A stretch of 7,833 nt of DNA, taken from NCBI GenBank assembly GCA_944389715.1, contig CALXNI010000116.1, forward strand, positions 1 through 7,833. The letters run 5' to 3'. The notes below the pieces were generated by a model, which worked only from the letters and a program-made list of their open reading frames with translations, was not told where the DNA came from and ran no database searches. The position numbers and the translations under genes are program-made. Below are positions 1 to 6,156 of this stretch, one piece after another; position 1 is the stretch's first letter; each line of letters starts with the position of its first letter. The stretch is from an uncultured Clostridia bacterium (lineage in GTDB: Bacteria; Bacillota; Clostridia; TANB77; CAG-508).

Positions 1-1
1 A

Positions 2-682
2 TATTCAGAAAAATATAAAAGACATGTTTTAAAAAAATCTAGTAATATATTAAAAGACCAAAGTTATGTTTTATATAGAATACCTAAAGAAATATTAGAT
101 AAAATTATTTTTCCATTAGGCGAAATGCAAACAAAAGAAGATGTAAGAAATATTCTAAAAGAAAAAGATTTAATAGTTGCAAACAAACCTGATAGTGAAG
201 ATATATGTTTTATTCCTGATGGAAATTATAAAAGATTTTTAGAAAAAAATTCTAATTTAAAGCCAAAAGAAGGAGATATTGTAAATTCAAAAGGTGAAAT
301 ATTAGGCAAGCATAAAGGATTATATTATTATACAATAGGACAAAGAAAAGGCTTAGGGATATCATATAAAGCACCATTATATGTGATAGGATTTAACAAA
401 GAAAAAAATCAAGTTATAGTAGGAGAAGAAAAAGAAATATACAAAAATGAAGCCATTGTAAGTAATATAAACTTGCTATTAATAGATGAGATAACAGATA
501 AAATGGATGTTCTTGTAAAAACAAGGTATTCAAGCAGAGAGGAAAAAGCTACTATAGAGAAAATGGATGAAGATTTAGTAAAAGTATGTTTTGAAAAACC
601 TGTTCCTAGAATAACACCAGGGCAATCAGCAGTTTTTTATTTAGATGATATGGTCCTAGGTGGAGGTAAAATTTTAGTTTAA
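2..682 (+). CDS. mnmA: tRNA-specific 2-thiouridylase MnmA, 5'-truncated by window edge
   Basis: MnmA activates U34 of the Lys, Glu and Gln tRNAs with ATP and inserts sulfur to give s2U34; it is cytosolic and takes sulfur from a cysteine desulfurase relay. The reading frame is open from base 2, so the gene enters from outside the window. The 226 residues present are the C-terminal part of a protein usually about 355-360 aa long. The N-terminal PP-loop (SGGVDS) and first catalytic Cys are therefore not visible. Landmarks seen: KDQSY near window residue 19, then PLGE, KPDSEDICFIPDG carrying the second catalytic cysteine (codon 206-208, equivalent to E. coli Cys199), GQRKGLG, and the C-terminal beta-barrel ending PGQSAVFY...VLGGG. 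The ATG at 125 is internal Met, because homology continues upstream of it. No damage is seen in this part. Identification is secure. Confidence 0.95.
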   Translation, partial: YSEKYKRHVLKKSSNILKDQSYVLYRIPKEILDKIIFPLGEMQTKEDVRNILKEKDLIVANKPDSEDICFIPDGNYKRFLEKNSNLKPKEGDIVNSKGEILGKHKGLYYYTIGQRKGLGISYKAPLYVIGFNKEKNQVIVGEEKEIYKNEAIVSNINLLLIDEITDKMDVLVKTRYSSREEKATIEKMDEDLVKVCFEKPVPRITPGQSAVFYLDDMVLGGGKILV

Positions 683-738
683 TGAGAAAAAATTATTTTG
701 TTTATACAAGATATAAAATTATACAGAAAGGGGTATAA

Positions 739-1281
739 ATGTTGAAATATTTAGTAGTATCTGATATTCATGGTTCTTCTTATTATGCTAACAAAATAAA
801 AGAAATATATAAAAATGAAAGGCCAGATAAAATAATATTATTAGGAGACCTATATTATCATGGCCCTAGAAACCCTTTAACAAAAGAATATAACCCAATG
901 GAAGTAGCAAAAATATTAAATAATTTTAAAGATATAGTATTATGTACAAAAGGAAATTGTGATGCAGAAGTAGATGAAATGATTTCTGAATTTGAATTTA
1001 AGGATAAAATTGAATTAACAATAAGTGGAAAAAGATTTTGTTTTACACATGGGCATAAATATAATATGGATAACATACCATAAAATATTGATGTTTTGGT
1101 ATATGGACATTTCCATACAGGATTTATAAAAGAAAAAGATGGAATAATATGTGTAAATAGCGGATCTATATCTTTGCCAAAAGATAATACAAAAAATAGT
1201 TATTTAATAATAGAAAATGAAAAAATACTTTTAAAAGATGTAGAAGGAAATTTAATTGATAGTTTGACATTAGAAGTATAA
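739..1281 (+). pseudogene. yfcE: YfcE/MJ0936-like metallophosphodiesterase interrupted by an in-frame stop
   Basis: The family hydrolyses phosphodiesters with a two-metal centre. The ATG at 739 follows AAAGGGG (727-733). The frame carries the expected calcineurin-like motifs: D9-I-H11, G36-D37 (LLGDLYYHG), G72-N73-C74-D75, and H104-G-H106. It then hits TAA at 1081-1083 (codon 115). The same frame continues without any shift as NIDVLVYGHFHTG, giving the final metal ligands H124 and H126, then NSGSISLPK and a normal end at 1279-1281. Reading through the stop gives about 180 aa, close to E. coli YfcE (184 aa). The stop is thus one substitution from a sense codon (CAA, GAA or AAA). The first half alone (114 aa) lacks the GHxH ligands and is probably inactive. 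A separate product from the TTG at 1096 is unlikely, since no ribosome binding site precedes it. Either a recent nonsense mutation or a base-call error would explain it. Confidence 0.88.
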
Positions 1282-1292
1282 AATGTTAAAAT
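1264..1292 (+). promoter_or_regulatory. Sigma-A-type promoter for the tyrS T-box transcript
   Basis: TTGACA (1264-1269, perfect -35) is separated by 17 bp from TAAAAT (1287-1292, 5 of 6 matches to -10). Transcription would start near 1299, about 20-30 nt ahead of the first T-box stem, the usual arrangement. The -35 lies inside the last codons of the broken phosphodiesterase gene and the -10 just after its stop, so the two genes share DNA. This is the best-looking promoter in the window. Confidence 0.8.
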
Positions 1293-1321
1293 ATCTTCAA
1301 GTTAATTTAGTTATGTTTTAA

Positions 1322-1534
1322 AAAGAAACTTTAGTAGAATTTTATAGTAACTAATAGAGAGGTAATGGTTGGTGGAAATTACTAGGATATAAAATTTGAA
1401 TTACACTTCTTATAGTAACTGACGTGTAGCTACGAACAAGCTAATAATGAGGCAATATTTAATTTTAATATTGTAAAAAAAGGTGGTACAACGGATAAAC
1501 TAATTCGTCCTTTATGGGAAGAATTAGTTTTTTT
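1322..1534 (+). promoter_or_regulatory. T-box riboswitch, tyrosine-specific, leader of tyrS
   Basis: The leader RNA reads the charging state of tRNA-Tyr and lets tyrS be transcribed when uncharged tRNA accumulates. Stem I: AAGAA near 1323 can pair with TTCTT near 1406; AGTA (1333-1336) is the specifier-loop S-turn; 1337-1346 pairs with 1388-1397 over 10 bp (one G-U); the distal arm GTAAT (1362-1366) pairs with ATTAC (1378-1382). After GAA (1398-1400) the specifier loop presents UAC (1402-1404), a Tyr codon. A stem III hairpin is formed by CAATATT/AATATTG around 1453-1473. The T-box bulge is at 1484-1490 and begins UGGU, complementary to the ACCA end of a tRNA with discriminator A, as tRNA-Tyr has. 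The antiterminator pairs 1479-1483 with 1509-1513 and 1491-1496 with 1503-1508, and competes with the terminator at 1497-1534. Confidence 0.93.
1497..1534 (+). terminator. T-box intrinsic terminator
   Basis: AAACTAATTC (1497-1506) is perfectly complementary to GAATTAGTTT (1521-1530), with extra TCC/GGA pairing in the loop, followed by a T run (1528-1534). Its 5' arm overlaps the antiterminator strand (1503-1513), so the two structures exclude each other. It should form when tRNA-Tyr is fully aminoacylated and stop transcription about 30 nt before tyrS. Confidence 0.92.
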
Positions 1535-1562
1535 GATTTTTATAATAAGAAAGGATGATATT

Positions 1563-2789
1563 ATGACATTATATGAAGATTTAAAATGGAGAGGACTTAT
1601 ACAAGATATAAGTGACGAAGAATTAATTAACAAATTGAATAACGAAAAATTAACATTTTATATAGGAACAGATCCAACAGCAGACAGTATGCATATTGGG
1701 CATTATTCATCATTTTTGATTTCAAAAAGGCTTGTAAAATATGGACACAAACCTATTTTATTAGTTGGAGGAGCAACAGGACTAATTGGGGACCCAAAAC
1801 CTACGGCTGAAAGGCCAATGATTACAAAAGAAGAGGTCGAAAAAAATATAGAGGGATTAACAAAACAGGCAAAAGAAATATTTGGATTTGAAGTAGTTAA
1901 CAATTATGACTGGACAAAAGACATAAATGTTATAGACTTTTTAAGAGATTACGGAAAATACTTTAATGTTGGATATATGCTTGCAAAAGATAAAGTTAAA
2001 TCTAGAATGGAAACAGGAATTACCTATGCAGAATTTTCATATATGATATTGCAAGCTCTAGACTTTTTATATTTATATCAAAATAAAAATTGTGTACTTC
2101 AAGTTGCGGGTTCAGACCAATGGGGAAATATAACTTCTGGAATAGAATTAATTAGAAGAAAGTTAGACAAAACAGCCTATGGAATGGTTATGCCTTTAGT
2201 TACAGACTCAAATGGAGTTAAGTTTGGAAAAACAGAAGGTAATGCTTTATGGCTTGATAAAAATAAAACATCAAGTTATGAATTATACCAATATTTAATA
2301 AATCTTGAAGATTCAATGATTATAAGTTATTTAAAAAAATTAACATTCTTAAGTAAAGAAGAAATTGAAGAAATAGAAAAAAGCCATAAAGAAAAACCAG
2401 AATTAAGAGAAGCCCATAAAATACTTGCAAGAGAAATAATAACGGATTTACACGGCATTGAAGAATATGAAAAGGCAATTAAAATTAGTGATGCACTATT
2501 TAAAGGTAATTTTAATGATTTAACAAATCAAGAATTAGAAGAAGCATTTAAGGGTAATGAAATAAAGAACATACAGTTAAATAAGAATATACTAGATATA
2601 TTAGTAGAAATGAATGTAGCAACAAGTAAAAGACAAGCAAGGGAATTTATTTCAAATAATAGTATAGAAATTAAAGGACAAAAGATTAACCAAACGGATC
2701 AAGTAATAGATGAAAAACATCTTACAAACGGAATATATCTAATTATAAAAAGAGGAAAGAAAAATTATTATGTAGCAAAAAAAGCATAA
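1563..2789 (+). CDS. tyrS: Tyrosyl-tRNA synthetase (TyrRS, bacterial KFGKT type)
   Basis: This cytosolic homodimeric class I enzyme charges tRNA-Tyr with tyrosine using ATP. The start is the ATG at 1563, with AAGGA (1551-1555) 7 nt upstream. An in-frame TTG at 1533 lies in the terminator T run and cannot be the start. The 408-aa product matches the usual family length. Domains: Rossmann catalytic core with YIGTDPT (33-39), HIGH (44-47), GSDQWGN (183-189, tyrosine and ATP binding) and KFGKT (220-224, the KMSKS-equivalent loop, as in the Bacillus enzyme); then the alpha-helical anticodon domain; then a C-terminal S4-like RNA-binding domain from about residue 343 (SKRQAREFI... ending in KRGKKNYYV). 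No missing key residue or frameshift is seen. The T-box leader independently supports the Tyr assignment. The gene is probably monocistronic, since terminator-like hairpins follow. Confidence 0.97.
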   Translation: MTLYEDLKWRGLIQDISDEELINKLNNEKLTFYIGTDPTADSMHIGHYSSFLISKRLVKYGHKPILLVGGATGLIGDPKPTAERPMITKEEVEKNIEGLTKQAKEIFGFEVVNNYDWTKDINVIDFLRDYGKYFNVGYMLAKDKVKSRMETGITYAEFSYMILQALDFLYLYQNKNCVLQVAGSDQWGNITSGIELIRRKLDKTAYGMVMPLVTDSNGVKFGKTEGNALWLDKNKTSSYELYQYLINLEDSMIISYLKKLTFLSKEEIEEIEKSHKEKPELREAHKILAREIITDLHGIEEYEKAIKISDALFKGNFNDLTNQELEEAFKGNEIKNIQLNKNILDILVEMNVATSKRQAREFISNNSIEIKGQKINQTDQVIDEKHLTNGIYLIIKRGKKNYYVAKKA

Positions 2790-2813
2790 AAATAAATTTT
2801 TATCAGAAATGTC

Positions 2814-2854
2814 AAAATAGGGAAAAAGGGGTCTGACCCCTTTTTCCCTATTTT
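2814..2854. repeat. Perfect 41-bp palindrome with GGGGTC/GACCCC core (REP-like or terminator)
   Basis: The left arm (2814-2832) and right arm (2836-2854) are exactly complementary over 19 bp around a 3-nt CTG loop. The core GGGGT-CTG-ACCCC is far richer in G+C than its surroundings. The arms end in AAAA/TTTT, so it could terminate transcription in either direction and probably ends tyrS transcripts. From memory, palindromes with a GGGGTC(A/T)GACCCC core recur as dispersed repeats in diverse bacterial genomes, sometimes with Y1 (RAYT/IS200-like) transposases. No transposase is in this window, so mobility is inference only. Confidence 0.75.
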
Positions 2855-2864
2855 AATTAAAACG

Positions 2865-2896
2865 GTGTAAATTATAATTGTAAATTACACTTTTTT
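2865..2896 (+). terminator. 26-bp near-palindrome plus T run: weak terminator or operator
   Basis: Bases 2865-2890 form an inverted repeat in which 11 of 13 pairs match about a centre at 2877/2878; the outer arms are GTGTAA and TTACAC. Six T residues follow (2891-2896), which suits a low-GC intrinsic terminator backing up the palindrome upstream. Because it also overlaps the -35 of the likely promoter of the next gene, it could equally be a repressor operator. The sequence alone does not decide. Confidence 0.5.
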
Positions 2897-2906
2897 ATTA
2901 TACAAT
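2878..2906 (+). promoter_or_regulatory. Probable promoter of the ABC-F gene
   Basis: TTGTAA (2878-2883, 4 of 6 matches to -35) is spaced 17 bp from TACAAT (2901-2906, 5 of 6 matches to -10). The start would lie near 2913, giving a leader of about 23 nt with a strong GAGGGGTG Shine-Dalgarno. A perfect TATAAT also occurs at 2873-2878, but no good -35 lies at the right distance. The short leader leaves no room for a leader-peptide attenuator downstream of this start. Confidence 0.45.
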
Positions 2907-2935
2907 TTATTTGGTAAAAGAAGAGGGGTGAAGAA

Positions 2936-4420
2936 ATGTCACAAATACAAGTTAAAAATTTAAGTTTTGGATATCAAGGTAGCTATGAAAATGTATTTGA
3001 AAATGTTTCTTTTAATATAGATACAGATTGGAAGCTAGGGTTAATTGGAAGAAATGGAAAAGGTAAAACTACTTTTTTGAAATTATTATTAAATGAATAT
3101 AATTATCAGGGTAAGATAGAAAAAAGTGTAGAATTTGATTATTTTCCATTTGAAATAAAAGATGAAAAAAATAAGACTTTAGATATAATAAATGAAATTG
3201 CTCTTTTTCCCGAGGAATGGAAAATATATAAAGAATTAAATTTAATAAATGCGGATGCAGAGATTTTATATAGAAGTTTTAACGTGCTTAGTGGAGGAGA
3301 AAAAGTAAAAGCCCTGCTTGTAGCTTTGTTTTTAAAAGAAAATAATTTTCTATTAATAGATGAGCCTACAAATCATTTAGGTTATGAGAGCAAAAAAGAG
3401 GTTGAAAAATACTTAAATGATAAAAAAGGATTTATAGTAGTATCACATGATAGAGAATTTTTAGATAATGTAGCTGATCACATAATTTCTATAAATAATA
3501 AAAACATAGATATTCAAAAAGGAAATTACTCATCTTGGAAAGAAAACAAAGAAAGACAAGATAACTTTGAATTGGCCGAAAATAATAAACTAAAAAAAGA
3601 TATCAAAAGATTAGAAGAATCAGAGAAAAGAGCTGCAAAATGGTCTAATGATATAGAAAAAACAAAATATGGCAGTAGAAATTCTGGTTTAAGACCAGAC
3701 AGAGGATATATAGGTCATCAATCAGCAAAAATGATGCAAAGATCAAAATCAATTGAAAATAGAAAAAACAAAGAGATACAAGAAAAGGAAAGTTTATTAA
3801 AAAATGTTGATGTAGCACATGTCCTAACGATGAAACCTTTGCAATTTAGAAAGAAAGAGATAATTTATGCAAGTAATTTACAGATAAAATATGACAATAA
3901 ACATATATTTCAAAAATTAAATTTTGATATAAATGTTGGGGATAGAGTTTTAATATCAGGAGAAAATGGAAGCGGAAAAACTAGTTTAATAAACCTAATT
4001 TTGGGAGAAAATATTGAATATGATGGAGAAATAAAAATAGCATATGATTTAAAAATTTCTTATGTAGAACAGCATACAGATAAAGTAAAAGGAAATTTAA
4101 GAGAATATGCTTTAAAGTATCAAATAGATGAAGGAATATTTAAAGCTATGTTATCTAAATTAGGAGTAGAAAGTAAAGAATTTGAAAAAGATATTCAAAA
4201 TATGAGTGAAGGACAAAAAAAGAAAGTACTTATTGCAAGAAGTATAACAGAATCTGCAGATTTATATGTATGGGATGAACCATTAAACTATATTGACATT
4301 ATTTCAAGAGAGCAAATAGAGGAGATGATTTTAAAATATAAACCTACAATTATATTTGTAGAACATGACAAAATTTTTGGCAAAAAAATTGCAAATAAAA
4401 TAATTGAAATAAGTAAATAG
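2936..4420 (+). CDS. ABC-F ATPase, Lsa-like ribosome-protection protein
   Basis: This is a soluble protein with two ABC ATPase domains and no membrane segments. ABC-F proteins of this type bind the ribosomal E site and push a linker toward the peptidyl-transferase centre, displacing drugs. NBD1: Walker A GRNGKGKTT (38-46), signature LSGGE (118-122), Walker B with D142-E143 and P144-T-N-H-L, H-loop H171. The linker, about 190-295, is charged and helical (coiled-coil-like). NBD2: Walker A GENGSGKTS (342-350), signature MSEGQ (423-427), D447-E448-PLNYID, H477. The 494-aa length, the WKLGLIGRNG start, the KYG...IG...RSK linker pattern and the WDEPLNY motif agree with the Lsa/CplR group as I remember Lsa(A). 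That group gives lincosamide, streptogramin A and pleuromutilin resistance, but this protein is divergent and its activity is unproven. Oddity: the NBD1 D-loop reads NHLG instead of NHLD (Gly149). The start is supported by GAGGGGTG about 7 nt upstream. It is probably co-transcribed with the ZIP gene. Confidence 0.88.
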   Translation: MSQIQVKNLSFGYQGSYENVFENVSFNIDTDWKLGLIGRNGKGKTTFLKLLLNEYNYQGKIEKSVEFDYFPFEIKDEKNKTLDIINEIALFPEEWKIYKELNLINADAEILYRSFNVLSGGEKVKALLVALFLKENNFLLIDEPTNHLGYESKKEVEKYLNDKKGFIVVSHDREFLDNVADHIISINNKNIDIQKGNYSSWKENKERQDNFELAENNKLKKDIKRLEESEKRAAKWSNDIEKTKYGSRNSGLRPDRGYIGHQSAKMMQRSKSIENRKNKEIQEKESLLKNVDVAHVLTMKPLQFRKKEIIYASNLQIKYDNKHIFQKLNFDINVGDRVLISGENGSGKTSLINLILGENIEYDGEIKIAYDLKISYVEQHTDKVKGNLREYALKYQIDEGIFKAMLSKLGVESKEFEKDIQNMSEGQKKKVLIARSITESADLYVWDEPLNYIDIISREQIEEMILKYKPTIIFVEHDKIFGKKIANKIIEISK

Positions 4421-4433
4421 GGAGGTATAAAAA

Positions 4434-5210
4434 ATGAATGTTGCATTAGTTCTTGCTATACCATTTTTAGGAACTGTTTTAGGTTCTGGAATGGTATTTC
4501 TAATGAAAAATAAAATGAATGGTAAAGTAGAAAAACTACTTTTAGGATTTGCATCTGGTGTAATGATAGCAGCATCAGTGTGGTCTCTTTTAATTCCATC
4601 AATAGATATGGCAAAAGAACAAGGAGATGTAGAGTGGATTCCAGCTGCAATAGGATTTTTACTAGGAATAGTATTTCTTTTAGTATTAGATAGTTTAATT
4701 CCTCACTTGCATTTAAACACAGAAAAACCAGAAGGTTTAAAAGCAAAGTTAAAAAAAGAAATAATGCTAGTCTTAGCTGTAACGCTCCACAACATACCAG
4801 AAGGAATGGCAGTAGGTGTGGTTCTTGCGGGTTCATTAATAGGAGATACAGGAATTAGTATGGCAGGAGCAATTACACTTGCAATAGGAATAGCAATACA
4901 AAATTTCCCAGAAGGAGCAATAATTTCTATGCCATTAAAAAGCGAAGGTATGTCAAAAATAAAAGCTTTTGCTTATGGAGCACTATCTGGAATTGTTGAG
5001 CCAATAGGCGCAATAATTACTATCCTTTTAACAAGCATAGTAGTTCCAATATTACCTTATCTATTATCATTTGCAGCAGGTGCAATGGTATATGTTGTTG
5101 TAGAAGAATTAATACCAGAATCACAAGCCGGAGAGCACTCAAATATTGGAACAATAGGTGTAGCTATTGGATTTGTAATAATGATGATATTAGATGTAGC
5201 ATTGGGATAA
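4434..5210 (+). CDS. ZIP-family divalent metal transporter
   Basis: This 258-aa hydrophobic membrane protein is of the ZIP family (ZupT/GufA-like), which imports Zn2+ and often Fe2+ or Mn2+ without ATP; in the eight-helix fold helices 4 and 5 form the binuclear metal site. The signature sequences are present: HNIPEG at 119-124 (TM4), QNFPEG at 156-161 (TM5) and EELIPE at 224-229. Hydrophobic stretches fit about eight helices, starting with residues 3-23. The loop around residues 90-110 is polar with HLHL, and is short compared with eukaryotic ZIPs. GGGAGGT precedes the ATG by about 6 nt, and the gap from the ABC-F stop is 13 bp, so the pair probably share a transcript. Metal specificity cannot be read from the sequence. 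No metal-responsive operator is visible. Confidence 0.93.
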   Translation: MNVALVLAIPFLGTVLGSGMVFLMKNKMNGKVEKLLLGFASGVMIAASVWSLLIPSIDMAKEQGDVEWIPAAIGFLLGIVFLLVLDSLIPHLHLNTEKPEGLKAKLKKEIMLVLAVTLHNIPEGMAVGVVLAGSLIGDTGISMAGAITLAIGIAIQNFPEGAIISMPLKSEGMSKIKAFAYGALSGIVEPIGAIITILLTSIVVPILPYLLSFAAGAMVYVVVEELIPESQAGEHSNIGTIGVAIGFVIMMILDVALG

Positions 5211-5228
5211 AAAAATTAAAAAAAGTTC

Positions 5229-5259
5229 TTGGCATGGAGTACACTCCAAGTTATACAAT
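5229..5259 (+). promoter_or_regulatory. MerR-type promoter and operator of the regulator-cupin-AKR operon
   Basis: TTGGCA (5229-5234) and TACAAT (5254-5259) are separated by 19 bp, the over-long spacer typical of promoters untwisted by MerR-family activators. Between them is a dyad, GGAGT-AC-ACTCC (5236-5247), flanked outside by T/A (5235/5248). It is one base off the CTTGGAGT..ACTCCAAG operator I recall for AdhR/NmlR-type regulators. A 17-bp alternative uses TATACA (5252-5257). The start would fall near 5264-5266, right at the TGGAGG Shine-Dalgarno (5265-5270), so the mRNA leader would be only about 12-14 nt. The regulator probably controls its own operon. Confidence 0.82.
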
Positions 5260-5277
5260 CACATTGGAGGTAAGAAA

Positions 5278-5655
5278 ATGACAATAGGTGAAGTGAGTAA
5301 AAAGCTTGATATACCAATAGATACATTAAGATACTATGAAAAAATTGGACTAATTGGACCTGTACCTAAAACCAAGAGTGGAATAAGGGATTATGATGAC
5401 ATAAGCATTAGGCAAATTGAATTTATAAAGTGCATGAGAAGTGCAAATTTGCCAATAGAAGAACTTATAAAATATATGAACTTATTTAAAGAGGGAGATA
5501 AAACTCTAAAAGAAAGAAAACAAATACTAGTTAATCAAAGAGAAAATGTTATAAAACAAATTGAAGAATTAAAAAAGGTAAAGGAAAGATTAGACCATAA
5601 GTTGGAGTTTTATGATGAGCAATTATTAGAATATAGATTAAAAGGAGGAAATTAG
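5278..5655 (+). CDS. MerR-family transcriptional regulator, AdhR/NmlR-like
   Basis: This 125-aa cytosolic DNA-binding dimer has an N-terminal winged helix-turn-helix (about 1-70: TIGEVSKKLDI, TLRYYEKIGLI, RDYDDISIRQIEFIKCMR) and a long C-terminal dimerisation coiled coil (about 75-118, rich in K, E and L). There is no C-terminal effector domain or metal-binding cysteine pair, so it is not a mercury, zinc or copper sensor. The single cysteine, Cys52 in IKCMRSANLP, sits where B. subtilis AdhR has its aldehyde-responsive cysteine (NmlR has an equivalent), which suggests thiol sensing of carbonyl or electrophile stress. That is inference from the family. The start has TTGGAGG 7 nt upstream and directly follows the MerR-type promoter. 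The stop (5653-5655) is one base before the cupin ATG, so translation of the two is likely coupled. Confidence 0.9.
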   Translation: MTIGEVSKKLDIPIDTLRYYEKIGLIGPVPKTKSGIRDYDDISIRQIEFIKCMRSANLPIEELIKYMNLFKEGDKTLKERKQILVNQRENVIKQIEELKKVKERLDHKLEFYDEQLLEYRLKGGN

Positions 5656-5656
5656 T

Positions 5657-6145
5657 ATGAAAAAACAAACTGCAGGAAGAGATAGTTTAGGAGAATTTGC
5701 ACCTAAATTTGCAGTATTAAATGATGATTCAAAAGAAATACATGGTGGAATGTTTGGAATGGGAGAACCAAATACTGCTTTTGCTAAGTACTTTGTTGGA
5801 AACTCATATTTAAAACCATTAACAAAACCAGGTTCATCAGTTGTATCTTTAGCAAATGTAACATTTGAGCCAGGATGTAGAAACAATTGGCACATACATC
5901 ATGCAACAAATGGAGGAGGACAGATTCTTATTTGTGTTGAAGGAGAAGGATGGTATCAAGAAGAAGGAAAACCGGCGCAAAGTTTAAAACCAGGAGATAT
6001 TGTTGTAATACCAGCAAATGTAAAACACTGGCATGGAGCAAAAAAAGATAGTTGGTTTAGCCATATAGCAGTAGAAGTCCCTGGAGAAAATGCATCAAAT
6101 GAATGGTGCGAGCCTGTAAATGATGAAGAATATAATAATTTATAG
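5657..6145 (+). CDS. Small cupin-domain protein with carboxymuconolactone-decarboxylase-like N-terminus
   Basis: This is a 162-aa soluble protein. Residues 1-24 (AGRDSLGEFAPKFAVLNDD) resemble the first residues of the carboxymuconolactone decarboxylase (CMD/AhpD-like) family, but no CMD core or CxxC follows. From about residue 40 it is a single cupin barrel. Metal-ligand candidates are H79, H81 and Q89 in motif 1 (NNWHIHH...GGGQ) and H124 in motif 2 (PGDIVVIPANVKHWHG). Motif 1 therefore has Gln where many cupins have Glu. Its reaction is unknown; such cupins often sit beside oxidoreductases in carbonyl or quinone stress loci. The ribosome binding site AAAGGAGG (5641-5648) lies inside the end of the regulator gene. 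The AKR gene starts 11 bp after the stop. Confidence is high for a cupin, low for any substrate. Confidence 0.87.
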   Translation: MKKQTAGRDSLGEFAPKFAVLNDDSKEIHGGMFGMGEPNTAFAKYFVGNSYLKPLTKPGSSVVSLANVTFEPGCRNNWHIHHATNGGGQILICVEGEGWYQEEGKPAQSLKPGDIVVIPANVKHWHGAKKDSWFSHIAVEVPGENASNEWCEPVNDEEYNNL

Positions 6146-6156
6146 GAGGAGTAAAG

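Noticed and set aside
1081..1083. Programmed readthrough or codon reassignment at the internal TAA
   Set aside because: mnmA and tyrS terminate normally at TAA and no recoding signal or special context is visible; a mutation or base-call error is simpler.
1096..1281. Independent 61-aa protein starting at TTG 1096
   Set aside because: It is the in-frame C-terminal part of the interrupted phosphodiesterase, starts in the middle of the VYGHFH motif and has no ribosome binding site.
2809..2820. Three-codon leader peptide (ATG TCA AAA TAG) as an attenuator for the ABC-F gene
   Set aside because: No Shine-Dalgarno precedes it, it lies upstream of the likely promoter, and it runs into the palindrome by chance.
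4456..4836. 126-aa minus-strand open frame
   Set aside because: Leucine-rich antisense shadow of the ZIP transporter gene; no ribosome binding site and no recognisable motif.
5638..5895. 85-aa minus-strand open frame
   Set aside because: Antisense to the cupin gene, whose frame has clear motifs; no start signals.
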